Source: Thermocatellispora tengchongensis (GTDB lineage: Bacteria > Actinomycetota > Actinomycetes > Streptosporangiales > Streptosporangiaceae). From it: a DNA stretch of 64,000 bases. Each line of letters starts with the position of its first letter. The first letter of the stretch is position 1. Location: positions 372,001 to 436,000 of the forward strand of contig NZ_JACHGN010000006.1 in assembly GCF_014202315.1 (NCBI RefSeq), given 5' to 3'. The notes beneath the pieces are model-generated. The model did no database searches and was not told where the DNA came from. It worked only from the letters and a program-made list of their open reading frames with translations. Below are positions 42,603 through 53,202 of the stretch, piece after piece. The translations under genes were made by a program, and so were the position numbers.

Positions 42603-42617
42603 GGGAATCGATTTCCC
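42603..42617. promoter_or_regulatory. inverted repeat in LysR/SDR divergent promoter
   Basis: GGGAA-TCGAT-TTCCC is a 5-bp inverted repeat within the 143-bp gap between the LysR start and the SDR start. It is a reasonable but unproven LysR box. Confidence 0.35.
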
Positions 42618-42690
42618 AGATCGCGCGGCCTGCTCCAGGGTTGGGGGCACGCACCGCAGGAACACGTACCGGAAGGAACGGAGGGATCCT

Positions 42691-43485
42691 ATGGACCCCG
42701 ACCACGGCAGGGTCCACGGCAAGGTCGTCGTGGTCACCGGCGCGGCGCGCGGCCAGGGTGCCGCCGAGGCCGCGGCTCTGGCCCGCGAGGGCGCGCTGGT
42801 CGTCGCCGCCGACGTCGCCGAGCCCGAGCGGCCGTACGGGCCCGGCGTGACCGCCCGCCGCCTGGACGTGACCGACGCCGCCTCCTGGGCCGAGCTGGCC
42901 GGATGGCTGCGCGAGACCCACGGCCGGGTGGACGGCCTGGTCAACAACGCCGGGATCACCTGGCGGGCCCGGCTGGACGAGGTGACGCAGGCCGACCTGG
43001 CCCGGGTCCACGCGGTCAACGTCACCGGCCCGCTGCTGGGCATCCAGCACCTGTCGCCGCTGATGCCGCCGGGCTCCTCGATCGTCAACGTGGGCTCCGC
43101 CGCCGCGCTCACCGCGCACTACCCGGTGGCGTACACCACCAGCAAGTGGGCGCTGCGCGGCCTGTCGGCCGCGGCGAGCCTGGAGCTGGGCCCGCGCGGC
43201 ATCCGGGTCAACACCGTCCACCCCGGGTTCATCGAGACCCCGATGACCGCCTCGGCCGCGCCCGCCTTCCGCGCCGCCACCCTGGCCGAGACCCCGCTCG
43301 GCCGCGCCGGCACCGTCGAGGACGTCGCGCCCCTGGTCGTCTTCCTCATCTCCGGCGAGTCCTCCTACATCACCGGCGCGGAGATCCCGGTGGACGGCGG
43401 GTACACCGCGCACGGCGGCGCCAAGTCCGTCTCCGACGCCCTGCGCGGGACCGGCCCGCTCAGCGCGGGACGATCGGCAGGGTGA
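42691..43485 (+). CDS. SDR-family oxidoreductase
   Basis: This 264-aa classical SDR is preceded by GGAAGGAACGGAGG. It has 'VVVVTGAARGQGAAEAAALAREGA', NNAG in LVNNAGITW, YxxxK in 'AYTTSKWALRGLSAA' and 'GAEIPVDGGYTAHGG' near the end. It is similar to 3-alpha/20-beta-hydroxysteroid or dihydrodiol dehydrogenase-like SDRs; the substrate is unknown. Divergent from LysR, it is probably its target. The 3' end overlaps the convergent hydrolase gene by 26 bp. Confidence 0.88.
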   Translation: MDPDHGRVHGKVVVVTGAARGQGAAEAAALAREGALVVAADVAEPERPYGPGVTARRLDVTDAASWAELAGWLRETHGRVDGLVNNAGITWRARLDEVTQADLARVHAVNVTGPLLGIQHLSPLMPPGSSIVNVGSAAALTAHYPVAYTTSKWALRGLSAAASLELGPRGIRVNTVHPGFIETPMTASAAPAFRAATLAETPLGRAGTVEDVAPLVVFLISGESSYITGAEIPVDGGYTAHGGAKSVSDALRGTGPLSAGRSAG

Positions 43486-45058
43486 TGTAGGAGCCCGGGA
43501 AGACCTTCTGGTGCTGCACGACCAGGTCGGCCTCGGTGGCCTCGGCGGCGGGGCGGCCGGTGCCGGGGTTGCGGTCGAAGCGGGGGAAGTTGGAGCTGGA
43601 GATCTGCACCCGGATGCGGTGGCCGGCCTTGAAGACCTGGCTGGTCGCGACCAGGTCCACGGTGAACGTCCCCGCGGGCGCGGTGGTGCGGACGATCCCG
43701 TCGATCACGCTCATCGCCCGGCCGTCGGGGTGGACGTCCACCAGCTTGGCGGTCCAGTCGGTGGCGGTGGCCGAGGTCTCGGCGCGCAGGGTCACCGAGA
43801 GCGGGCCGGTCACCTCGACATCCGCGTCGAGCACGCCGGTGGTGTAGCAGAGCACGTCGGGCCGCAGCTCCACGTCGCGCTGGTCCTGCGGGCCGACGTT
43901 GGTGGGGTCGGCCAGCAGGGTCGGCCCGCCGGTCGTGGGGACCGGGTCGCGCGGGTCGAAGGTGAACGTCGCCGGCTCGTCCGAGGCCGGCGGTTCGGGG
44001 CTGAGCAGCCCGCCGGTGTGCAGGTGGTAGCGGGTCTCGACGGCGCGGGCGAGCGGCCAGGACTCCTCGTCGCGCCAGACGTCGTCGCCCATGACGAAGA
44101 TCTTCACGGCGGGGCCGGTGTCCTCGCCCTTCAGGAAGGCGAGCTGCCGCCGTTCGAGCCCGATCGCCTGCGCCGAGGCCGCCGGCCCGAAGTCCAGCCG
44201 TCCGGTGCCCGAGCCGCCCGGCGTCAGGTGGGACCAGGGGCCGATGACCAGGGGGCCGCCCAGGCGGCGGTGGTTCTCCAGCACGCCGGGCAGGAACAGG
44301 TCGAACCAGCCCGCGATGTGCATCACCGGCACCTCGATCCGGTCGTGCCGCAGGGTCTCGGCCAGGCCCTCCCAGTACGCGTCGCGCTCCGGGTGCGAGG
44401 TCCACTCGCGCCACCACGGGATGCCGGGGATGGAGCCGACGGGCAGGGTGCGCGCCGCCGCGGCCTGGTCGCCCAGCACCGGCAGGAGCGCCGCGAACCC
44501 GGCGCCGGTGTCCTCCCCCGCCTCCTCGGCGTGCTGCAACCCGAGCATCGCCTGCATCGCGCCCCAGTTCAGCGCCGAGCCCAGCGCGAACGCCCCGCCG
44601 TGGTACTTCAGCCCGTCGTGGAAGTCGTGCGGGGTCATCGAGGCGACCACGGCCTTCAGCCCCGGCGGGCGCGTCGCCGCCGCCTGGAGCGCGCACCCGG
44701 CCAGGTAGGACATCCCGCTCATCACCACCTCGCCGTTGGACCAGGGCTGGGAGGTGATCCAGGCGATCGTGTCGTGGCCGTCGGCGCCCTCGTCCAGCCA
44801 GGGCCGGAACTCGCCGTCGCTGCTCCCGCGCCCCCGGCAGTGCTGGAGCACCACCGCGAACCCGGCCTCCAGGGCGGGGATCACCGGGATCATCCGGAAC
44901 GTGCCCTCCCCGTACGGCGTGCGCACGAGCAGCGCCGGGAACGGCCCGCCCTCCTCCGGCCGGTGCACCGAGCCGCGCAGGATCGTGCCGTCGCGCATCG
45001 GCATGGGGGAGTCGTGCTCGACGATGACGCGCAGCGGGGGCCGGTTCAGCGTGGGCAT
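43460..45058 (-). CDS. CocE/NonD-family acyl hydrolase
   Basis: This 532-aa protein has AGGAG before the ATG. The X-Pro dipeptidyl-peptidase/CocE fold has 'MPMRDGTILRGSVHRPEEGGPFPALLVRTPYG', the oxyanion-type 'VLQHCRGRGSSDGEFRPW', the nucleophile Ser in 'SGMSYLAGCALQAA' and 'IGPWSHLTPGG' with the catalytic His. A C-terminal jelly-roll follows ('GPLSVTLRAETSATATDWTAKLVDVHPDG', 'QISSSNFPRFDRNPGTG'). CocE members hydrolyse esters or amides, for example cocaine. Here it may cleave an aromatic ester upstream of the oxygenases. Confidence 0.9.
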   Translation of the reverse strand: MPTLNRPPLRVIVEHDSPMPMRDGTILRGSVHRPEEGGPFPALLVRTPYGEGTFRMIPVIPALEAGFAVVLQHCRGRGSSDGEFRPWLDEGADGHDTIAWITSQPWSNGEVVMSGMSYLAGCALQAAATRPPGLKAVVASMTPHDFHDGLKYHGGAFALGSALNWGAMQAMLGLQHAEEAGEDTGAGFAALLPVLGDQAAAARTLPVGSIPGIPWWREWTSHPERDAYWEGLAETLRHDRIEVPVMHIAGWFDLFLPGVLENHRRLGGPLVIGPWSHLTPGGSGTGRLDFGPAASAQAIGLERRQLAFLKGEDTGPAVKIFVMGDDVWRDEESWPLARAVETRYHLHTGGLLSPEPPASDEPATFTFDPRDPVPTTGGPTLLADPTNVGPQDQRDVELRPDVLCYTTGVLDADVEVTGPLSVTLRAETSATATDWTAKLVDVHPDGRAMSVIDGIVRTTAPAGTFTVDLVATSQVFKAGHRIRVQISSSNFPRFDRNPGTGRPAAEATEADLVVQHQKVFPGSYITLPIVPR

Positions 45059-45090
45059 CCTGGGCTCCTGTGGGGGGCGGGGGCGGCCGG

Positions 45091-45540
45091 TCAGGTCACG
45101 GCGTAGGCGTCGTAGCGGACGGCGGTGGCGGTGCGCGCCCCGGAGGCCACCGCCAGCGTGCGGTTGAGCCACAGGTAGCGCGGGTCGCCGGTCTCGAAGC
45201 GGCAGAACAGCCGGAAGTAGTACTCCGACGGGTCCACCTCCTCGCCGCGGGCGAGGCGGCCGAGCACCTCCGGCGGCCCGTGCCGCACCCCGCTGGTGGA
45301 GATGTACAGGTGGGCGCCGTCGTGGGTGCGCAGCGTGTAGCGGGTGTCGATGCTGGCCATGCCGTCGGGGTGCAGGATCTGCCAGTCGGCGCCGCCCGGC
45401 AGCACGGTCCCCGACAGGCGCGGGCCCTCGAACGTGCCGCCCACGATGTTGATCACGCGGCGGCGGCCCCACTGCGACTCGCCCAGGTCGAGGATGGGGT
45501 CGAGCTCCACATGGAAGGCGGCGAGCGGGACGAGGTTCAC
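45091..45540 (-). CDS. DUF3237 family protein
   Basis: This 149-aa protein begins 'LVPLAAFHVELDPILDLGESQWGRRRVINIVGGTFEGPRLSGTVLPGGADWQ' and contains 'DTRYTLRTHDGAHLYISTSGVRHGP', a compact beta-barrel pattern typical of DUF3237. The biochemical role of the family is not established; members are frequent beside aromatic oxygenases. Its GTG start overlaps the stop of the upstream FAD monooxygenase by 4 nt (GTGA), so they are one transcript. Confidence 0.82.
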   Translation of the reverse strand: MNLVPLAAFHVELDPILDLGESQWGRRRVINIVGGTFEGPRLSGTVLPGGADWQILHPDGMASIDTRYTLRTHDGAHLYISTSGVRHGPPEVLGRLARGEEVDPSEYYFRLFCRFETGDPRYLWLNRTLAVASGARTATAVRYDAYAVT

Positions 45541-46736
45541 AGCGCGGTGCTCCGGTTCGGCTCGGGACGGCGGGCGACGCTCCAGGAGGGGCGCTCGTTG
45601 AGCGAGGCGGCGTCGAAGCCGGCCGTCTTCTTGTAGGAGGCGGCGATCCCGGCCCGCTCGTCGTACGGGATGACCTTCTCGATGTCGTCGAAGCCGCCGG
45701 GGGCCCGCTCGTGGGCGAGCTTCATCACGATCTCGGGGCCCATCCGCCGGTTGGACAGTTGCAGCGCCGTGGTGGCGGGCCGCCGCTCCGCCTCGTAGGC
45801 GTCCAGGTCGCCGTGGGCGAGGGCGTACGCCAGCACCCGGGCGTCGATGATCGCCTGGGAGGCGCCGTTGGAGCCGATGGGGTACATGGCGTGGGCCGCG
45901 TCCCCGAGCAGCGTGACATTGCCGAACGTCCAGCGCGGCAGGGGGTCGCGGTCCACCATCGGGTACTCGTACGCGGCCTCCGCCCCGGCGATGATCCCCG
46001 GCACGTCCAGCCAGTCGAAGCGCCAGCCGGCGAAGTGGGCGCCGATCTCGGCCAGGTCGGCGGGGCGGTTCCAGTTCCCCCGGTCGGGCGCCTCGCCCTC
46101 CAGGGGCCGCTCCGCGATCCAGTTGATCAGGGTGCGCCCGCCCGTCTCGATCGGGTAGGCGACGAACTTCTGCGTCCCGTCACCCGCCATGATCATGGAC
46201 CGGCCGGTCAGGAACGGCTCGCCGTACGTGGTGCCGCGCCACAGGACCAGGCCGTTCCACGGGGGCGGGCCCTCGCCCGGGTACAGGTGCGCCCGCACGG
46301 CCGAGTGGATGCCGTCCGCGCCGACCAGCAGGTCCTCCGAGCCGGGGCCGGTGATCCGGCTCCCGGTGCGCACCGCGCCGGGGCCGAGGCGTTCGACCAC
46401 CGCCTCCAGCAGGAGCATCTGCAGGCGGCCCCGGTGCACCGAGTACTGCGGCCAGGCGTAGCCCGCGGCGAGCCCGCGGGGCTCGGACCAGATCGGCTCG
46501 CCGTACCGGTTGAAGTAGGCCAGCTCGGCCGTCGCGACGCCGATCCGGTCGAGCCGGTCGGCCAGGCCCAGCTCGGTCAGCTCGCGCACGGCGTGGGGGA
46601 GGAGGTTGATGCCGACGCCCAGGGGGCGGATCTCGGGGGCCGCCTCGTGCACCGTCACGTCCTCGAACCCGGCGGCGTGCAGGCTGAGCGCGGCGGTCAG
46701 CCCGCCGATCCCGGCTCCGGCGATGACGATGCGCAC
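45537..46736 (-). CDS. FAD-dependent aromatic monooxygenase (PhzS/salicylate hydroxylase-like)
   Basis: This 399-aa class A flavoprotein has the dinucleotide fold 'RIVIAGAGIGGLTAALSLHAAGF', the DG motif 'LLVGADGIHSAVRAHLYPGEG' and the GD motif 'VTLLGDAAHAMYPIGSNGASQAIIDARVLAYAL'. The GTG at 46736 is preferred because CGGAG lies 7 nt upstream; a longer start at 46754 would translate it. It should hydroxylate an aromatic ring using NAD(P)H and O2. It heads a minus-strand operon with the DUF3237 protein and the hydrolase, and is divergent from a MarR gene. Confidence 0.9.
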   Translation of the reverse strand: MRIVIAGAGIGGLTAALSLHAAGFEDVTVHEAAPEIRPLGVGINLLPHAVRELTELGLADRLDRIGVATAELAYFNRYGEPIWSEPRGLAAGYAWPQYSVHRGRLQMLLLEAVVERLGPGAVRTGSRITGPGSEDLLVGADGIHSAVRAHLYPGEGPPPWNGLVLWRGTTYGEPFLTGRSMIMAGDGTQKFVAYPIETGGRTLINWIAERPLEGEAPDRGNWNRPADLAEIGAHFAGWRFDWLDVPGIIAGAEAAYEYPMVDRDPLPRWTFGNVTLLGDAAHAMYPIGSNGASQAIIDARVLAYALAHGDLDAYEAERRPATTALQLSNRRMGPEIVMKLAHERAPGGFDDIEKVIPYDERAGIAASYKKTAGFDAASLNERPSWSVARRPEPNRSTAL

Positions 46737-46761
46737 GAGCTGTCTCCGATCCACCGCGAGG

Positions 46762-46779
46762 TTGTTATGGCCGAAACAA
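46762..46779. promoter_or_regulatory. MarR operator candidate TTGTT-N8-AACAA
   Basis: TTGTT (46762-46766) and AACAA (46775-46779) form an inverted repeat in the 81-bp gap between the divergent FAD monooxygenase and MarR genes. Spacing and position fit a MarR-family operator covering both promoters. Confidence 0.5.
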
Positions 46780-46817
46780 TATTCACGACCAGGTTACGGG
46801 TACGCAAGACTTGACCG

Positions 46818-47378
46818 GTGAGCGGAGCCGGAACCGGAGCGGACGACCCCGGGCGCCTGTGGGCCGATGCCCCGGGCGAGCCCGCGGACCTGCGCTACGC
46901 CGCGTACGCGCGAGAGCGCCTGGCCGCCATGCCGCCCCCGGCCGATCCCGAGGCGTTCGCGCTGGCCTACCACCTCCTCCAGCTCGCCTACCTGCTCGTC
47001 ACCGACCTGGAGACCCGCATCCACCGCCCGCGCGGCTGGACCCTCCCCGGGTTCCGGCTGATGTTCAAGCTGTGGCTGCTCGGCCCCACCCAGCCGGTAC
47101 GCCTCGCCGGGATCGCCGCGATGTCCCGCTCCGCGGTGACCAACGCGGTCAACACCCTGGAGCGCGCCGGCCTGGTCGAACGCCGCCCGGTGCCCGGCGA
47201 CGGCCGCGCCGTCGTGGTCGCGCTGACCGCGGCGGGCGAGAAGGCCGTGCGCGAGGCGTTCGCCGAGCAGACCCTCAGGGAGCGGGAGTGGTTCGCCGCC
47301 CTGGCCCCGGCCGAGCGCGAGCACATGACCGAGCTGCTCGCCCGCATCCTCCGGTCCCGCCCGCCCGGCGTCCCCTGA
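46818..47378 (+). CDS. MarR-family transcriptional regulator
   Basis: This 186-aa protein starts at GTG with no clear ribosome site. The winged helix reads 'RLMFKLWLLGPTQPVRLAGIAAMSRSAVTNAVNTLERAGLVERRPVPGDGRAVVVALTAAGEKAV', with the usual wing 'DGRAVVVALT'. MarR proteins often sense phenolic ligands. It is divergent from the FAD monooxygenase operon and probably represses it. Confidence 0.88.
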   Translation: MSGAGTGADDPGRLWADAPGEPADLRYAAYARERLAAMPPPADPEAFALAYHLLQLAYLLVTDLETRIHRPRGWTLPGFRLMFKLWLLGPTQPVRLAGIAAMSRSAVTNAVNTLERAGLVERRPVPGDGRAVVVALTAAGEKAVREAFAEQTLREREWFAALAPAEREHMTELLARILRSRPPGVP

Positions 47379-47553
47379 CGGCCGCGTGCCACAACGCTGA
47401 GCCGGCGGGCGGCCGCTCCCCGACCGGCCCGTCACCCCCCGGTCACGGGCCGTTCCGCCGCGCCCGGCGAGATCCGCGCGCGCCGCGCGTGCGTTGCCCG
47501 GGTCCGTGGGTACGGGGGGTGGGATGCGGAGAACTGGGGGGTGAATCCACCTG

Positions 47554-47940
47554 ATGCCTGATCAAGTGTTTCTGGGGGAGATGCGGCAGGCGCTGGACGA
47601 GGTGTACCGCGATCACGACCGTGCCGCGGTGCGTGAGGTCTACGCCCGCGCCTCCGCCCACGTCCGCCTGACCGCGGACATGCTCGCCCATCTGAACGAG
47701 ATCCCCGAGGGCGGCTACACCCGGCGGGAGATGGTCGAGGCGATCAACACGGTCATCCGGCGCCGGGGCGAGCAGGACAGCCTCGGCCTGCTGGAGACGC
47801 CGGAGCGGATCGAGGCCGTGGAGGACACGGCGGAGGCGGAGCGCGCGGTGCTCGACGACACGCCGCTCGACGCGCTGAACCCGCCGCCGGCCGGCCGGCG
47901 CGGCGACATACCGGATTTCCGGGCGCCCGGCCCGTCCTGA
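47554..47940 (+). CDS. hypothetical protein upstream of ClpC-like gene
   Basis: This 128-aa protein is acidic, Arg/Glu-rich and probably helical ('MRQALDEVYRDHDRAAVREVYARASAHVRLTADMLAHLNEIPEGGYTRREMVEAINTVIRRRGEQ'), with a flexible C-terminal third. No family recognised. It lies 22 nt before the Clp ATPase gene and is probably co-transcribed, so it might be an adaptor or regulator of that unfoldase; this is speculation. The 174 nt between the MarR stop and this gene shows nothing notable. Confidence 0.75.
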   Translation: MPDQVFLGEMRQALDEVYRDHDRAAVREVYARASAHVRLTADMLAHLNEIPEGGYTRREMVEAINTVIRRRGEQDSLGLLETPERIEAVEDTAEAERAVLDDTPLDALNPPPAGRRGDIPDFRAPGPS

Positions 47941-47962
47941 CCGCGACGAGGGAGGATCAGCC

Positions 47963-50521
<2,559 letters not shown>

Positions 50522-50586
50522 CGGGCTTCTGACCGGCGGTTGACCGGCTGCCGGCCGGCGGCCTCGGCGCGGCCGGGCCGCTCGAC

Positions 50587-53016
50587 TTGACCGAGCACGG
50601 CCCGAGGGCGCTTCATGATGTCGTGGATGATCTCGGCCGCCCCGTCCCAGAGGCGGAAGGGGCGGGGGACCTCGTGCTGTCCTGGCCTCGGCCCGCGTCG
50701 AGCTGGTCCGAGGCGGCGCCCGTCGGCAACGGGCGCCTCGGCGCCATGGTGTTCGGCGGGGCGCGCCGCGCCCGCCTCCAGCTCAACGACGCCACGGTCT
50801 GGTCCGGCTACCCGCAGGGCCCGGCGCGGGCGCTGGAGGAGGTCCTGGCCACGGGCGCGGGCCCCGGCCGGCTCGCCGAGGCGCGGCGGGCGCTGCGCGA
50901 GGGCGACCACCGCCGCGCCGAGGCACTGCTGCTGTCCTTCGAGGGGAGGTACGGCCAGGAGTACCTGCCGTACGCCGACCTGTGGCTGGACCTCCCCGAG
51001 GCCGACGGCGCCGCCGCCTTCCGGGGCCGGACCCTGAACCTGGACGACGGCGTGGCCGGCGAGGAGATCGGCCTCGGCGGCGGGCGCACCGTGCGCCGCC
51101 TGACCTGGGCAAGCCATCCGGCGCGGGCCGTGTGCGTCGCGGTCGCCGTGCGGGGCGGCACCACCGGCATGCGGGTGGAGCTGACCTCGCCGCTGCGCGT
51201 CGTCCACCGGGAGGCCGGGGCGTCCGGGCTCGCGCTCGGCGTCGAGATCCCCGTCGACGGCGCGCCCGCGCACGAGCCGGACGTGCCCGAACCCCTCCGG
51301 TACGCCGCCCCCGCCCCCGGCGGGCACGACCCGTTCGGGGCGCTCGCCGTCCGCGTCGCGACCGACGGCGAGGTGTCGATCACCGGGGACGCCTGGACCG
51401 TGCGCGGCATGACGTACGCGCTGCTGGTGCTGGCCAGCTCCACCGCCGCGGCCCGCTTCTGGACCGGCCGCGAGCCTCTGACCCGCGAGGAGCACCTGCG
51501 GCTGGCCGCCCGCGACGCCGAGTCCGCCGCGGCGGCGGGCGCCGGGGAGCTGCTGCGCGCGCACCGCCGCGACCTGCGCGCCCTGCTGGGCACCACCACG
51601 CTGGTGATCGGGGACCGGCGGGCGGGCACGTACGACGTGGCGCGCGACATCCTCGCCGGCCCCGACGACGGGCTGCGCGCCACGGTCATGTTCCAGCTCG
51701 GCAGGTACCTGCTCGCCTCGGCCTCGCGCCCCGGCGCGCCGCCCGCCAATTTGCAGGGCCTGTGGAACCAGGACCTGCGCCCCGCCTGGTCCTCCAACTA
51801 CACCCTCAACATCAACACCCAGATGAACTACTGGCCCGCCGAGCCCGCGGGCCTGCCCGGATGCCACGAGCCGCTGTTCGAGCTGATCGACCGGCTCAGC
51901 CGAACCGGCGCCGAGGTGGCCCGGCGGCTGTACGGCGCGCGCGGCTGGGTCGCGCACCACAACACCGACATGTGGGGCTGGGCGCTGCCGGTGGGCATGG
52001 GCCGCGGCGACCCGTCGTGGGCGATCTGGATGATGGGCGGCGTCTGGCTGGCCCGGCACCTGTGGGACCACTACGACTTCGGCCGCGACCCGGTCTTCCT
52101 GCGCGAGCGCGCCTGGCCGGTGCTGCGCGGCTGCGCCGAGTTCTGCCTGGACTGGCTGGTCGAGGCCCCCGACGGCCGCCTGGACACCATCCCGTCCACC
52201 TCGCCGGAGAACCTGTTCCTGTCCCACCGCCGCGAACCGGAGTCGCTGACGTACTCCGCCGCCCTGGACATGGCGCTGATCCGGGACCTGTTCGGCACCT
52301 GCCTGGAGGCGATGCGGGTCCTGGGCCTGGACGACCCCATCGGGGCCCGCATCGCCGCGGCCCTGCCCCGGCTGCGCGACCCCGGCGTCGCGCCCGACGG
52401 GCGGCTGCGCGAATGGGCCGAGGACCATCCCGAGCACGACCCGCACCACCGCCACCTGTCCCACCTCGCCGCCGTCCACCCGCTCGGCCTGATCGACCCC
52501 GAGCGCACCCCCGGCCTCGCCGCGGCGGCAGCCCGGTCGCTGGACGCCCGGGGCCCTGCCGCCATGGGCTGGTCCCTGGCCTGGAAGATCGCCCTGCGCG
52601 CCCGGCTCCGCGACGGCGACGCGGCCCGCGAGCTGTTCCTCCACGCGACCTGCCCATACGACGCCGGCCCCGCCTCCGGCGGCCTGCTGCCCAACCTGTT
52701 CAGCACCCACCCGCCGTTCCAGATCGACGGCAACCACGGGCTCACCGCGGCCCTGCTGGAACTGGTGGTGCAGAGCCACGGCGGGGCCATCCGGCTCCTC
52801 CCCGCCCTGCCCGCCGCCTGGCCCGACGGCTCCGCCGACGGTGTACGCTGCCGCGGCGGCTGGACCGCCGGCCTCGCCTGGCGCGACGGCACGCTCACCC
52901 GGGCCACCGTACGCAACGACCTGCCGGGCCCGCCCCGCCCCGTCCGCGTCCACCACGCCGGCACCACCACCGACGCCCTGGTCCCCTCCGGCGAGCAGAT
53001 CCACCTCAGCCCCTGA
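50587..53016 (+). CDS. GH95-family glycosidase (alpha-L-fucosidase/galactosidase type)
   Basis: About 809 aa if the TTG at 50587 is used; a GTG at 50674 (just before LSWPRPASSW) gives 780 aa and may be the real start. The N-terminal super-sandwich domain has 'EAAPVGNGRLGAMVFGGARRARLQLNDATVWSG'. The (alpha/alpha)6 barrel has 'NLQGLWNQDLRPAWSSNYTLNINTQMNYWPAEPAGLPGCHEPLFELIDRLS', 'WVAHHNTDMWGWALP', 'TSPENLF', 'HRHLSHLAAVHPLGLI' and 'FQIDGNHGLTAALLELVVQS', all classic GH95 blocks. No signal peptide is visible, so it is probably intracellular. It removes terminal alpha-linked L-fucose or L-galactose from plant glycans. Confidence 0.88.
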   Translation: MTEHGPRALHDVVDDLGRPVPEAEGAGDLVLSWPRPASSWSEAAPVGNGRLGAMVFGGARRARLQLNDATVWSGYPQGPARALEEVLATGAGPGRLAEARRALREGDHRRAEALLLSFEGRYGQEYLPYADLWLDLPEADGAAAFRGRTLNLDDGVAGEEIGLGGGRTVRRLTWASHPARAVCVAVAVRGGTTGMRVELTSPLRVVHREAGASGLALGVEIPVDGAPAHEPDVPEPLRYAAPAPGGHDPFGALAVRVATDGEVSITGDAWTVRGMTYALLVLASSTAAARFWTGREPLTREEHLRLAARDAESAAAAGAGELLRAHRRDLRALLGTTTLVIGDRRAGTYDVARDILAGPDDGLRATVMFQLGRYLLASASRPGAPPANLQGLWNQDLRPAWSSNYTLNINTQMNYWPAEPAGLPGCHEPLFELIDRLSRTGAEVARRLYGARGWVAHHNTDMWGWALPVGMGRGDPSWAIWMMGGVWLARHLWDHYDFGRDPVFLRERAWPVLRGCAEFCLDWLVEAPDGRLDTIPSTSPENLFLSHRREPESLTYSAALDMALIRDLFGTCLEAMRVLGLDDPIGARIAAALPRLRDPGVAPDGRLREWAEDHPEHDPHHRHLSHLAAVHPLGLIDPERTPGLAAAAARSLDARGPAAMGWSLAWKIALRARLRDGDAARELFLHATCPYDAGPASGGLLPNLFSTHPPFQIDGNHGLTAALLELVVQSHGGAIRLLPALPAAWPDGSADGVRCRGGWTAGLAWRDGTLTRATVRNDLPGPPRPVRVHHAGTTTDALVPSGEQIHLSP

Positions 53017-53148
53017 TCGACGACCACGACACCGCGTGTGTCGGGTCGACGCCGCCCCCGGCGGCCGCCTCACTCCTGATCCGGCCGGGGAACTCGACGT
53101 GCCCCCGGCCCGGCACCGCCGCGACGCGCTGTGACTGTACTGACCGGG

Positions 53149-53176
53149 CCGCGCTCCACCCGAGGGCGGAGCGCGG
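53149..53176. terminator. terminator hairpin between GH95 gene and arabinoside operon end
   Basis: CCGCGCTCC (53149-53157) pairs with GGAGCGCGG (53168-53176) around a 10-nt loop, followed by TTTC. It lies between convergent genes and may serve both. Confidence 0.6.
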
Positions 53177-53202
53177 TTTCACGGGATCGGCGGGCGTCGT
53201 GC